Assembly: GCF_002007605.1 (NCBI RefSeq)
Contig: NZ_CP019799.1
Span: 3,574,001-3,638,000, forward strand
Direction: 5' to 3'
Origin: Cellvibrio sp. PSBB023
Lineage (GTDB): Bacteria > Pseudomonadota > Gammaproteobacteria > Pseudomonadales > Cellvibrionaceae
DNA: 64,000 nt
Shown here: positions 1-9,225 of the stretch, piece by piece
Layout of the letters: each line of letters opens with the position of its first letter
Numbering within the stretch: position 1 is the first letter of the stretch
The notes under the pieces: generated by a model
The model's input: the letters and a program-made list of their open reading frames with translations, nothing else
The model's database searches: none
What the model was told of the DNA's origin: nothing
Position numbers and translations under genes: made by a program

Positions 1-367
1 CATAGGCATTTTGGGTATCTAAACGGATGGCAGAAATAGGACCCACCGCCAACCACTTCTGCATCATTGCCATTCTTGCGCGACGATCGGTGGGCTCTGG
101 CTCAGGCTTTTCCAGAACGCCGAAATAGAACTTACGGTCGTCCAGCGTTTCGCTCCACAAGCTGTGGTTGATCAGGTTGCCAATGTGTTCGATAAATCCG
201 CCGTAGATCTTCGGCAAAATGGGCGGGCGGGTATGTTGGGTATAGATGGTGGATCTAAGGCCGGAGTTAGCTGCAAAGGCTGGGGATAACCAAGCCGCTG
301 TGGCAAGGGTCGCCGATCCTGCTAATAGTCTGCGCCGACTTACACTTAAATTATTATTGTCTGTCAT
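1..367 (-). CDS. Alpha-L-arabinofuranosidase-like protein (GH51 type), N-terminal part
   Basis: The ATG is at 367 and the gene reads leftward off the window, so only about 122 N-terminal residues are visible. The first 35 residues form a twin-arginine signal (SRRRLLAGSA, then a hydrophobic stretch ending SPAFAA), so Tat export of a folded enzyme is expected. The mature start contains IYGGFIEHIG and a W-S-E-x-L-x-D-R-K-F segment, which resembles the conserved opening of GH51 arabinofuranosidases, enzymes that remove arabinose side chains from arabinoxylan or arabinan. The catalytic glutamates lie outside the window, so the family call rests on the N-terminal motif only. A related arabinose-active family is the main alternative. 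Confidence 0.6.
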   Translation of the reverse strand, partial: MTDNNNLSVSRRRLLAGSATLATAAWLSPAFAANSGLRSTIYTQHTRPPILPKIYGGFIEHIGNLINHSLWSETLDDRKFYFGVLEKPEPEPTDRRARMAMMQKWLAVGPISAIRLDTQNAY

Positions 368-842
368 TTAACAACTCCAAATGTTAGGTGATTTATCGTG
401 GAATTGGTCGTGTTTGATTTTTTAGTATTACAATATTATTAGTGTTAGGCGCCGTATTATTAGCAGTAAAGCTTACAAACTGTGGGGTTATTGATTGTTC
501 TTAACAAAAATGGGGCAAACTTTGTACATTTACTTTGAATGGGTACTGCTTTTTTAAATTCGTAGTTTTTTTGGTTAAAAAAACAGCTTTTCGTTGCTAT
601 TGGAGGGTTGTTTTGGTATAAAACGCGGCTCTTTGCGGCAGGGTTGTGAAGGCGTATAAAAGAGCGCCATTTCCGCGCAAATTTCCCCCTATGAAATTTG
701 CTGCTCCAACTCCAGTTTAAGGCCGCGTTTAGGAAAGAATAGGCTGCTTACAACAATGCTCTAGGCTGGTTGTTAGTCTGTTTTACGGTTCTAGCACAGC
801 GCTTCCAGCTTAGCGCGCTGATTTATTTAATGAGGCAATAAA
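368..842. other. Intergenic region between the GH51-like gene and rpmB
   Basis: This is a 475-base divergent gap, AT-rich up to about 620. It must hold the leftward promoter of the exported glycosidase and the rightward promoter of rpmBG. I see no convincing -35/-10 pair, operator palindrome, RNA gene or short reading frame with a ribosome site. A GAGG Shine-Dalgarno for rpmB lies at about 831-834. Confidence 0.5.
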
Positions 843-1079
843 ATGTCCAAGGTATGTCAAGTTACTGGTAAACGTCCCATTACCGGCAACAATGTTTCAC
901 ACGCAAAAAACCACACCAAGCGTCGTTTTTTGCCAAACCTGCAATCTCACCGTTTTTGGGTAGAAGCTGAGAAGCGTTTTGTAACTCTGCGCCTGACTCC
1001 AAAAGGTATGCGTATCATCGACAAGCGTGGCATTGACGCTGTGTTGGCTGATGTTCGTGCCAACGGCCACAAAGTGTAA
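843..1079 (+). CDS. rpmB: 50S ribosomal protein L28
   Basis: This 78-residue protein begins [12 protein letters not shown] and contains G-N-N-V-S-H-A and K-R-R-F-x-P-N-L-Q, all hallmarks of bacterial L28, a structural protein of the large ribosomal subunit. Length and basic composition are as expected. A GAGG ribosome site precedes the ATG. It is followed after 15 bases by rpmG, the usual rpmB-rpmG pair, and both probably end at the hairpin near 1270-1297. Confidence 0.97.
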   Translation: MSKVCQVTGKRPITGNNVSHAKNHTKRRFLPNLQSHRFWVEAEKRFVTLRLTPKGMRIIDKRGIDAVLADVRANGHKV

Positions 1080-1094
1080 TTAGGAGCATTTGTC

Positions 1095-1250
1095 ATGCGC
1101 GAAAAAATTCGTCTGAACTCTTCTGCTGGTACTGGTCACTTCTACACCACTGACAAGAACAAGCGCACCATGCCAGAAAAGATGGAAATCAAAAAGTACG
1201 ATCCAGTTGTGCGCAAGCACGTGGTCTACAAAGAAGGCAAAATCAAGTAA
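1095..1250 (+). CDS. rpmG: 50S ribosomal protein L33
   Basis: This is a 51-residue ORF starting [19 protein letters not shown] and ending in a lysine-rich tail. A TAGGAGC ribosome site lies just upstream of the ATG. The sequence has no cysteine pairs, so it is the zinc-independent form of L33. It is co-directional with and close to rpmB and forms a two-gene ribosomal operon with it. It is short but unambiguous from sequence and context. Confidence 0.95.
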   Translation: MREKIRLNSSAGTGHFYTTDKNKRTMPEKMEIKKYDPVVRKHVVYKEGKIK

Positions 1251-1265
1251 GTTGATGCCTTCGCT

Positions 1266-1297
1266 AAAAAAACCCGGTCTTTGTACCGGGTTTTTTT
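1266..1297 (+). terminator. Rho-independent terminator of rpmBG
   Basis: A hairpin with stem AACCCGGT/ACCGGGTT and a six-base loop is followed by seven T and preceded by seven A. It lies 16 bases after the rpmG stop and may work in both directions. Confidence 0.9.
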
Positions 1298-1472
1298 ATG
1301 CCTGCGTATTGGGCGATGCCGATTCTGCGCTATATCAAGGGCGATTTGGTCGTGCTGGGCTATTATCGGGTGTAGGTTTGATTCCCGTTCGCGCCACTCT
1401 GCAGGGTATTTTCATGGTTATGCATCACGTTGGAACTAGAATGGTTAAGCACTGGCTACAAGGAGGCTAGCG

Positions 1473-3446
1473 ATGGAATTACTCGCGCAAATTTTGCTGT
1501 TGCTGGGGATTGCTGTCGTGGTTGTGGTGGTGTTCCAGCGTCTGCGCATTCCATCCAGCTTGGGCTATTTGTTGGTGGGGCTGATTTTAGGGCCCTATAC
1601 CGCCGGCCCGGTGATTGATCTTCCGCAGATCAAAGTGCTGGCAGAGTTCGGCATAGTGTTTCTGTTGTTTACCATCGGGCTTAATTTTTCGCTGCCGCAG
1701 CTCCACGCACTGCGCCATCAAGTACTTGGTTTGGGTACCGGGCAGGTGGTGTTTACGACACTGCTGGTAGGCCTGTTAGCCTGGTTTTTCAGTTTTGAGC
1801 CCGCCGTGGCATTTGTGATCGGTGCGGTGTTCGCCCAATCGTCCACCACGATTATCGGCAAGCAATTGGCGGAACAAGGTGAAGAGAATAGCCGCCATGG
1901 TCGATTGGGCTTGGCTATGTCGGTATTTCAGGATGTCACCGCCGTGCCGTTTGTGGTGGTTATTCCGGTATTGGGCGCGGCGGCGGGGGCAGAAGTCTTG
2001 TTTGATACTCTGGGGTGGGCCATGGCCAAGGCGGTGCTCGCCTTTACCCTGGTGTTTGTGGTGGGGCGCTGGGTGCTGCGCCCGGTTTTCCATGTGGTGG
2101 CGGAGCAGCGCTCTGCCGAGGTATTTACCCTGACAGTGCTGTTGGTGGCGTTGTTAGCGGCCTGGACGACCAATAGTCTCGGGTTGTCCCTGGCGTTTGG
2201 CGCCTTTCTGGCGGGCATGATGCTCGGTGAAACCGAGTTTCGCCATCAGGTGGAGTCCACTATCCGTCCCTTCCGCGATGTGCTGTTGGGGCTGTTTTTT
2301 GTCGGTATTGGCATGTTGGTTGACCCTACCGCTTTACCCGCAATCTGGCATTGGGCGCTGCTGGGTACAGTGGTATTGATTGTCAGTAAAACCCTGTTGG
2401 TTTATGTGATGGTGAAGCGCAGCGGCATAGACTCCCTCACCGCCTGGCGCACCGGGTTGTTGTTGTCTGTGGGCGGTGAGTTCGGCTTGGCGCTGTTGGC
2501 CATAGCCCTCAGCGCCGGGGTGATCGATAACCAGTTGAGCCAGACCATTCTCACCGCCGTGCTGTTTGCGATGATCGCCGGCCCCTTTGTTATTCGTTAC
2601 AACCACACCATTGCTCGCCTGCTGACAGGCGGCCACCCTGCGTCGGTGGTGGTGGAAACGCCGGCGTTGAGTATGGAAACCTCGGCCGGGTTAAAGGATC
2701 ACGTCATCATTTGCGGTTATGGTCGTATTGGGCAGAGCGTGGGGCGTTTTCTCGAAGAGGAAAAAATCCCCTTTATTGCGTTGGATTTGGACCCGTTGCG
2801 GGTGCGCGAAGCCCATACCGCCGGTGAGCCGGTTTACTACGGCGATGCTACACAACGCGATATTCTTGATGCCCTGGGGCTGGAGCGTGCCCGTTTGGTG
2901 GTGATCAGCCACGATGATGTTGGCGCCGCGCTGAAGATGCTCAACTACTTGCACGCCTTGCGGCCCACGTTGCCGGTGATGGTGCGCACCCGCGACGAAA
3001 GTCAGGTGGAGGAGTTGCAGGCTGCCGGTGCGTTGGAGGTCGTGCCCGAGACGCTGGAAGCCGGCTTGATGATTGCCTCCCAGGCGCTGTTGTTGCTGGA
3101 CGTGCCTATGTCGCGTGTGGCGCGGCGTATTCGCTTGCAGCGCAGCGGTCGCTACAGGTTGATGCGCGAATTTTTCCGCGGTGATGAGCTGAGCGAAAAA
3201 CCGGAAGAGCGCGATGCCAAGCGGTTGCGCTCTATCGTTATTCCCGATGGCAGCCCGGTCATCGGTCAGCGTCTGGACGCGTTGAATTTGTCGGAGCTGA
3301 CAGTGACGGCGCTGGTGCGTCAGGGCACGCGGCAATCCTCGCCCGAACCTGACACTGTGTTGGCGGCCGGGGATGTACTGGTGATTTACGGTGCGTTGGA
3401 TCGCCTGCAACAGGCAGAAAAGCTGGAGCTGCGGGCGCTGGAGTAG
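1473..3446 (+). CDS. Kef-type monovalent cation:proton antiporter (CPA2) with TrkA-N/TrkA-C domains
   Basis: This 657-residue protein has a hydrophobic first part (about residues 1-385, some twelve membrane segments) typical of the Na+/H+ exchanger fold of CPA2 transporters. It includes the conserved region G-A-V-F-A-Q-S-S-T-T. From about residue 409 a Rossmann RCK/TrkA-N domain begins with HVIICGYGRIGQ, followed by a TrkA-C domain near residues 585-655. Proteins of this build (KefB/KefC/YbaL group) exchange K+ or Na+ for protons across the inner membrane under nucleotide or redox control. No KefF/KefG partner is adjacent. The start at 1473 has an AAGGAGG ribosome site just upstream. The exact paralogue cannot be settled here. 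Confidence 0.88.
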   Translation: MELLAQILLLLGIAVVVVVVFQRLRIPSSLGYLLVGLILGPYTAGPVIDLPQIKVLAEFGIVFLLFTIGLNFSLPQLHALRHQVLGLGTGQVVFTTLLVGLLAWFFSFEPAVAFVIGAVFAQSSTTIIGKQLAEQGEENSRHGRLGLAMSVFQDVTAVPFVVVIPVLGAAAGAEVLFDTLGWAMAKAVLAFTLVFVVGRWVLRPVFHVVAEQRSAEVFTLTVLLVALLAAWTTNSLGLSLAFGAFLAGMMLGETEFRHQVESTIRPFRDVLLGLFFVGIGMLVDPTALPAIWHWALLGTVVLIVSKTLLVYVMVKRSGIDSLTAWRTGLLLSVGGEFGLALLAIALSAGVIDNQLSQTILTAVLFAMIAGPFVIRYNHTIARLLTGGHPASVVVETPALSMETSAGLKDHVIICGYGRIGQSVGRFLEEEKIPFIALDLDPLRVREAHTAGEPVYYGDATQRDILDALGLERARLVVISHDDVGAALKMLNYLHALRPTLPVMVRTRDESQVEELQAAGALEVVPETLEAGLMIASQALLLLDVPMSRVARRIRLQRSGRYRLMREFFRGDELSEKPEERDAKRLRSIVIPDGSPVIGQRLDALNLSELTVTALVRQGTRQSSPEPDTVLAAGDVLVIYGALDRLQQAEKLELRALE

Positions 3447-3526
3447 CTTGTATTTTTTGCGCGTAAATACCCGCAGGGCGATGGCACTGGCATAATCGCC
3501 AGCGTTTATCTCTCACTGGATTGTTT

Positions 3527-4339
3527 ATGCCGGAACTTCCCGAAGTTGAAACTACCCTGCGCGGTATCAGCCCCCATGTTGTTGGTCATAAGGCGACCGA
3601 ACTAATCGTACGCCAGCCTCGCCTGCGCTGGCCCATTCCCGATGACTTGGCGCAACAGGTTGCCGGCCATCGCTTGCGCGGCGCCCGCCGTCGCGGCAAA
3701 TACTTGCTGCTTGATTTTGGTCATGGTCATGTGCTGATTCACCTGGGCATGTCAGGCAGCTTGCGCATCGTCAAGGCCGCTGAGCCACCGCTGTTTCACG
3801 ATCATGTCGACCTGGTGTTTGGCAAGCAGGCGTTGCGCTATGGTGATCCGCGTCGCTTTGGTTGCTGGCTGTGGGTGGAGGGCGACCCGGACACTCACAA
3901 GTTGTTGGCAGATTTAGGCCCGGAGCCACTCACCGAAACCTTTACCGCAGACTACCTCTACGAGCGCAGCCGCAAACGCAGCCAATCGGTGAAGCAGTTC
4001 ATCATGGACAGTAAGGTCGTGGTGGGGGTGGGGAACATCTACGCCAATGAATCGCTGTTTATGGCGGGCATCAAGCCGATCCGCAAAGCCAGTGCGCTCA
4101 CGCGCAAAGAGTGCGAGCAGCTGGTGCGTGACATCAAATTTGTATTGCAGCGTTCAATTGATCAGGGTGGAACGACCTTGCGCGATTTTGTCGGGGGTGA
4201 CGGCAAACCCGGCTACTTCAAGCAGCAATTACTGGTCTACGGGCGCGGCAATCAACCCTGTATGACCTGTAAAAAGCCGCTGAAAGAAGTGCGCATGAAC
4301 GATCGCACCACGGTGTATTGCGTGGCGTGCCAGAAGTAG
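3527..4339 (+). CDS. mutM: Formamidopyrimidine-DNA glycosylase
   Basis: This is a 270-residue Fpg protein. I chose the ATG at 3527 because the mature enzyme must begin PELPEVETT, with the N-terminal proline as nucleophile; an in-frame ATG two codons earlier would block it. It contains the HLGMSG segment, the G-V-G-N-I-Y-A-N-E helix-hairpin motif and a C-terminal zinc finger (C-x2-C-x16-C-x2-C) in the last 26 residues. It excises oxidised purines such as 8-oxoguanine and nicks the abasic site. It converges with coaD, ten bases away, as in many gammaproteobacteria. Confidence 0.96.
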   Translation: MPELPEVETTLRGISPHVVGHKATELIVRQPRLRWPIPDDLAQQVAGHRLRGARRRGKYLLLDFGHGHVLIHLGMSGSLRIVKAAEPPLFHDHVDLVFGKQALRYGDPRRFGCWLWVEGDPDTHKLLADLGPEPLTETFTADYLYERSRKRSQSVKQFIMDSKVVVGVGNIYANESLFMAGIKPIRKASALTRKECEQLVRDIKFVLQRSIDQGGTTLRDFVGGDGKPGYFKQQLLVYGRGNQPCMTCKKPLKEVRMNDRTTVYCVACQK

Positions 4340-4349
4340 GGCGACGGGG

Positions 4350-4910
<561 letters not shown>

Positions 4911-5026
4911 TCACTAATTTGTCTATAACGGCTTCACAAACCTGAGCTAGCCTCTACTAGACTGAACAGAGGTTTCGGTTCCGACGGACGAACTGAAGTA
5001 TAGACAAGGGTTTTTGGAGGTGTGAG

Positions 5027-7345
5027 ATGGCTGGCAATATCAAGGCGACGCGGCTAGGGGATATCCTGTTAGAGAAAGGGCTGCTGCGCGAAGACCAACT
5101 GCAACTGGCCATTGCGGAACAAAAACGCCGTCGCGCCACGTTGGACCCCAGCGATAAACGCATGATGGACGCCACCTCGATTGGTGAAATCCTGATTGAA
5201 ATGGGCTACATCACCCGCCAGCAATTGAAGCGCGGCCTGAATTGGCAGATGTACCTGCGCAAAATGACACTGGTAATGAGTCTGGTGGCACCGCTGATGA
5301 GTGCGGCCGGGGGCGCCGTCGCCCAGACCACCACACCCACTACCAATTCAACCAATAGCAGCAATACAACCACCACATCGCTCATGATTCAGGCCGAGGA
5401 TTTTTCGGCCATGAAAGGAATTAAGGTAGAGGCGACGACAGATGAGGGCGGTGGCTCTAACGTGGGTGCTATAGACGCGGGTGATTGGCTGGCTTATGCG
5501 AATCAAGAGATCAATATCGCCGCCGCGACCACATTCAAGGTGACTTATAGGGTTTCCAGTCTTTACGGCGGCGGCAGTTTTTCCCTCCATGAGTTAGACA
5601 CGGGTGTCGAATATGATCGGGTAGATGTGCCCAAAACCGGTAATTTTCAAAAGTGGGTTGATGTAGAGCGCACAGTGACCTTGCCCGCTGGCCGACACAC
5701 TCTGGGGCTGACCGCCTTGGTAAAGGGCTTCAATATCAATTGGTTCAAGCTGGAACCCATAGTCAGCAACCCTCCTCAAAGTGCCACAGTGAGCAGCGCC
5801 AGTTCATCGCAACCGAGCAGTGTGGTCGTCTCGAGTTCGTCGCAACCCGGCAGTACGCCTGTTGTGGTATCCAGTTCCTCACAGCCCAGTAGTACGGCTG
5901 TTTCGAGCGTGCCAGCGAGCAGTACGCCAGCGGTGACCAGCTCCTCCAAGGCTAGCAGTGTCGCCGTGTCCAGCTCTTCGCAGCCGAGCAGTGTGGCGCT
6001 ATCCAGTTCATCACCAGCCAGTAGTGCACCGGTGTCCAGTGCTTCAAGCAGCTTGGCGGCGACCGGTAATACGCCAACCCTGTCGTTGCGTATAGAGGCG
6101 GAGCATTACTCGGCAATGGGAGGCGTCAAAGTAGAAACCACCAAGGATGAAGGTGGCGGTTCTAATGTAGGGTCTATCGATGCAAGTGACTGGTTGGCCT
6201 ATCGCAACCATGAAATCTATGCGCCTACCGCCAGTAACTACAAGGTGAGCTATCGCGTATCCAGCCTGTACGGGGGCGGTAGTTTCTATCTGTATGATCT
6301 GGATACCGGCCTTCAGTTTGCTCAGGTGGATGTGCCCAAAACGGGCAATTTCCAAAAATGGGTCACCGTAGAACAAACCATTACCTTGCCCGCCGGTAGC
6401 CATAAATTGGGGATTACCGCCATTACTAAAGGCTTTAACCTCAACTGGATTCAGTTGGATTACAAAGGTGTTGCCCTGCCGGTCAAGATCCAGGCTGAGG
6501 ACTATGCCGCGATGAAGGGCATTAAGGTAGAGGCTACAAAAGATGTGGATGGCGGCTCCAACGTAGGCTCCATTGATGCAGGCGACTGGATGTCCTATGA
6601 GAATACCGTGATTGATATTCCCACAACCGGCAATTACAAAATTACCTACCGTACCTCCAGCCTCTATGGTGGTGGCAGTTTTGCTTTTCATGAGGCGGAT
6701 GGCAGCAAACAATACGATGTGGTTGAGGTGCCCAAAACCGGGAATTTCCAAAAATGGGCAGATGTGGAACGCATAGTCACCCTTGAAGCGGGCCCGCATA
6801 TCTTTGGTATGACGGCACTAGCCAAAGGTTACAACATCAACTGGTTCAAGATTGAAGAGGCGCCCGCCGGATCAGCACCCAGCAATGCTACTGCGTCCTC
6901 CTCATCCAGTACCGCGGTCGTTGCCTCCAGTTCGTCCAGCTCTTCCGCCGCCACAACGGTACCGCCGCAAACCACCAGCAGTGCACCGGTGGTTTCCAGT
7001 GCATCCTCCAGCTCCGCCGCTGCGGTCACCAGCTCGGCGGCATCATCGGTGGCCAGTTCCGCTGGGAACAATAGCTCGCCGTCGGCTGGATCTATTTACT
7101 TGCGCTGGAATATTCCCAATTTGCGCGAAGATGGAACCTCGATGGATATTGGTGAGCTGGGTGGATATGAGGTGCGTTATCGTCTGGCAACCGAGTCTGA
7201 ATATACCTATGTGAGCATTGAGGATGCTTGGCGCAACGAATACTACATTCCCTGGCTGGAAGAGGGGAACTATGTGTTTGAGGTGGCTGCATTCGACAAA
7301 AATGGGCTTTACAGCATCTTTATTCCCATCCAGCCAGTAAAGTAA
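5027..7345 (+). CDS. MshEN-like domain fused to three CBM6 modules and an Fn3-like domain
   Basis: This is a 772-residue mosaic. Residues 9-32 and 51-74 are two 24-residue motifs of the MshEN type (R-L-G-x2-L ... G ... L-x6-Q, then I-G-x2-L ... G ... L-x6-Q), known for c-di-GMP binding in T2SS/T4P ATPases. The spacer is 18 residues, shorter than the usual one. Residues 75-100 form a hydrophobic segment ending GGAVAQ. Three CBM6 domains follow (about 119-243, 351-475, 484-612), each with I-x-A-E-x-[FHY], G-G-G-S-N-V-G and N-F-Q-K-W motifs. Serine-rich linkers lie at about 250-350 and 615-685, and a C-terminal Fn3-like beta domain at 687-772. A GGAGGTG ribosome site fixes the start at 5027. An internal start at M75 would give an ordinary signal peptide but has no ribosome site. 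I see no catalytic module, so the likely role is glycan binding at the cell surface. Confidence 0.85.
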   Translation: MAGNIKATRLGDILLEKGLLREDQLQLAIAEQKRRRATLDPSDKRMMDATSIGEILIEMGYITRQQLKRGLNWQMYLRKMTLVMSLVAPLMSAAGGAVAQTTTPTTNSTNSSNTTTTSLMIQAEDFSAMKGIKVEATTDEGGGSNVGAIDAGDWLAYANQEINIAAATTFKVTYRVSSLYGGGSFSLHELDTGVEYDRVDVPKTGNFQKWVDVERTVTLPAGRHTLGLTALVKGFNINWFKLEPIVSNPPQSATVSSASSSQPSSVVVSSSSQPGSTPVVVSSSSQPSSTAVSSVPASSTPAVTSSSKASSVAVSSSSQPSSVALSSSSPASSAPVSSASSSLAATGNTPTLSLRIEAEHYSAMGGVKVETTKDEGGGSNVGSIDASDWLAYRNHEIYAPTASNYKVSYRVSSLYGGGSFYLYDLDTGLQFAQVDVPKTGNFQKWVTVEQTITLPAGSHKLGITAITKGFNLNWIQLDYKGVALPVKIQAEDYAAMKGIKVEATKDVDGGSNVGSIDAGDWMSYENTVIDIPTTGNYKITYRTSSLYGGGSFAFHEADGSKQYDVVEVPKTGNFQKWADVERIVTLEAGPHIFGMTALAKGYNINWFKIEEAPAGSAPSNATASSSSSTAVVASSSSSSSAATTVPPQTTSSAPVVSSASSSSAAAVTSSAASSVASSAGNNSSPSAGSIYLRWNIPNLREDGTSMDIGELGGYEVRYRLATESEYTYVSIEDAWRNEYYIPWLEEGNYVFEVAAFDKNGLYSIFIPIQPVK
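5788..6060 (+). repeat. Serine-linker minisatellite within the CBM6 gene
   Basis: This stretch encodes repeats of about 15 residues built on S-S-S-Q-P-S-S-x-x-V. It comes from an imperfect tandem DNA repeat of about 45 bases (core agttc-tcgcaaccgagcagt). Such linkers are typical of secreted plant-wall-degrading proteins of Cellvibrio-like bacteria. Repeat number is likely to vary between strains. A second, shorter serine-rich linker is encoded at about 6890-7080. Confidence 0.75.
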
Positions 7346-8038
7346 TTATTGCGCTTCGCGATAAAACAACCGGTAGTGCACGCTGCCGCTTGTCTTGTCG
7401 CGATGCAGGCGCCAGTTTGCCGGCGGCAAATAGTGGTCGTTGAGGCCAGATTCGATGTAGATCGCTGCACCTTCGCGCAATAATTGCCGCTGTTCTAACT
7501 GATCGATCACCACTTGCCAGAGGTTTAACTGAAAAGGTGGGTCGATAAATACCACATCAAACATGGCATTCGGCAGTTCAGTTGCTGAACGCTGTAAATA
7601 GCCCAAGGCATCCATCTGTAGTACCTTGCCGCCATCAGCCTTGAGCAAGTCGAGGTTGCTTTTAAGCTGTGCGGCGGCGCGACTGTCGCGCTCAATCAGC
7701 AGGCTGCTAGCCGCCCCGCGCGACAGCGCCTCCAACCCCAGCGCGCCGGAGCCAGCAAACAAATCCAGGCAATTGGCGCCATGAATATCGGGCGCTATCC
7801 AATTGAACAGGGTTTCGCGAATGCGGTCACCGGTGGGGCGCAGGCCATCAACATCGGGAAAACTGAGTTTTCGCCCACGCCACTGGCCGCCAATAATACG
7901 CAGTTGGTTGCTGCCTTTCGGCTTGTGGCCACCTGTAGTGGAAGAGGTCGATTTTGAGACGGCTTTGGACAAGGCTTTTTCTCTGTGAAGGGTTAAGAAG
8001 TGGTAGGATAGCGCCTTTGCTGGCGGTGCAGAATCCAT
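7346..8038 (-). CDS. rsmD: 16S rRNA (guanine(966)-N(2))-methyltransferase
   Basis: The core is RsmD: L-R-I-I-G-G-Q-W-R-G-R-K near the start, the SAM-binding L-D-L-F-A-G-S-G-A-L-G-L-E-A-L-S-R segment, and the catalytic F-I-D-P-P-F motif. It methylates G966 of 16S rRNA. The start is uncertain. The ATG at 8038 gives 230 residues but has no clear ribosome site; a TTG at 7972 behind an AGAGAAAAAG stretch gives 208 residues, closer to the usual size of about 200. The frame stays open further upstream to 8488, but that part lies over ftsY and is not conserved in character. It is divergent from ftsY, the common arrangement. Confidence 0.9.
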   Translation of the reverse strand: MDSAPPAKALSYHFLTLHREKALSKAVSKSTSSTTGGHKPKGSNQLRIIGGQWRGRKLSFPDVDGLRPTGDRIRETLFNWIAPDIHGANCLDLFAGSGALGLEALSRGAASSLLIERDSRAAAQLKSNLDLLKADGGKVLQMDALGYLQRSATELPNAMFDVVFIDPPFQLNLWQVVIDQLEQRQLLREGAAIYIESGLNDHYLPPANWRLHRDKTSGSVHYRLFYREAQ

Positions 8039-8090
8039 ATCTGCTGCTACGCGCCACCTGTCCATCCTGTTAACACCCCAGATCACACTT

Positions 8091-9203
8091 ATGTTTTTTA
8101 ATCTGTTTAAAAAATCCGACAAGCCTGATGCTAATACCGATGCCAAATCGGATGATACCCAGGTACTGGCAACCGAAACGCCAGAAGCTCCCGCAATGCC
8201 CGCCGTTGAAGTAACACCTGCGCCAGAGACAGGGGCGGAGTTGCCAGTTGTGGCTCCTGAGGCTCCCGCAAAAGTGGGCTTTTTCGCGCGTATCAAGCAA
8301 GGCCTAAGCCGCACCAGTAGCCATTTTGCCGAAGGCTTGGGCAATTTGTTCCTCGGCCGTAAAACCATCGATGATGAACTGTTTGAGGAACTGGAAACCC
8401 AGTTGTTGGTTGCGGATGTGGGGATGGATGCCACCACCGAGATAATCGATAGCCTCACCGCCCGGGTCGCGCGCAAACAACTCAACAATGTGGATGCTCT
8501 CTACGTTGCCCTGCGCGAGCAGCTCACCGAGCTGTTGCGCCCGGTGGAGAAACCATTGGTGGTTGATTCCCGTCACAGCCCCTATGTGATTCTGGTGGTT
8601 GGGGTAAACGGGGTGGGTAAAACCACAACCATCGGCAAACTTGCCAAACGCCTGCAAAACGAGGGCAAAAAAGTCATGTTGGCGGCGGGCGATACCTTCC
8701 GTGCGGCGGCGGTCGAGCAGTTACAGGTCTGGGGCGAACGCAACAATGTCCCGGTGATTGCACAGCATACCGGTGCCGATTCTGCATCGGTAATTTTCGA
8801 TGCCCTGCAAGCCGCCAAAGCACGTGGCATCGATGTCATCATCGCCGATACCGCCGGTCGTCTGCACAATAAAAACCATTTGATGGATGAGTTGTCCAAG
8901 GTCAAGCGTGTGATGGCCAAGGTCGATGGTTCAGCGCCCCATGAAGTGCTTTTGGTGCTTGATGCTGGCACCGGCCAGAACGCGGTCAACCAAACGGAAA
9001 CCTTCCGCGACGCGGCGGGTGTTACCGGTCTGGTGCTCACCAAGCTCGATGGCACCGCCAAGGGCGGTGTGATTTTTGCGCTGAGCAAAAAGTTCGGCCT
9101 GCCAGTGCGTTTTATTGGCGTGGGTGAAGCGATAGATGACCTGCAACCCTTTGCCGCCGAGCCGTTTATCAAGGCATTATTTAATCAAACCGATGCCACT
9201 TAA
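8091..9203 (+). CDS. ftsY: Signal recognition particle receptor FtsY
   Basis: This 370-residue SRP GTPase has an acidic, low-complexity A domain (about residues 1-75) for membrane and translocon contact, then the N and G domains. Motifs seen are the P-loop G-V-N-G-V-G-K-T-T-T, the insertion-box region around D-T-F-R-A-A, D-T-A-G-R, and T-K-L-D-G-T-A-K-G-G. It docks SRP-ribosome complexes at the inner membrane for co-translational insertion. It is first of the ftsY-ftsE-ftsX-rpoH series, with 22 bases to ftsE. Confidence 0.97.
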   Translation: MFFNLFKKSDKPDANTDAKSDDTQVLATETPEAPAMPAVEVTPAPETGAELPVVAPEAPAKVGFFARIKQGLSRTSSHFAEGLGNLFLGRKTIDDELFEELETQLLVADVGMDATTEIIDSLTARVARKQLNNVDALYVALREQLTELLRPVEKPLVVDSRHSPYVILVVGVNGVGKTTTIGKLAKRLQNEGKKVMLAAGDTFRAAAVEQLQVWGERNNVPVIAQHTGADSASVIFDALQAAKARGIDVIIADTAGRLHNKNHLMDELSKVKRVMAKVDGSAPHEVLLVLDAGTGQNAVNQTETFRDAAGVTGLVLTKLDGTAKGGVIFALSKKFGLPVRFIGVGEAIDDLQPFAAEPFIKALFNQTDAT

Positions 9204-9225
9204 TTACCACTAAACAGGGTTCGTT

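Noticed and set aside
2691..3410. 239-residue minus-strand frame opposite the Kef-type gene
   Set aside because: It is rich in His, Gln and Arg, lacks a ribosome site and mirrors the codon bias of the real gene on the plus strand.
5249..5251. Internal start M75 of the CBM6 protein
   Set aside because: It would give a standard signal peptide, but there is no ribosome site, whereas GGAGGTG precedes 5027. It is kept only as an alternative.
5788..6060. CRISPR-like repeat array
   Set aside because: The repeats are in frame, imperfect, without spacers, and encode serine linkers.
6044..6799. 251-residue minus-strand frame opposite the CBM6 gene
   Set aside because: It is a shadow of the CBM6 repeats, with no ribosome site and no recognisable domain.
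8039..8488. Upstream extension of the rsmD frame to 8488
   Set aside because: It lies antisense over the start of ftsY and gives a low-complexity Ser/Ala-rich leader not expected in RsmD.
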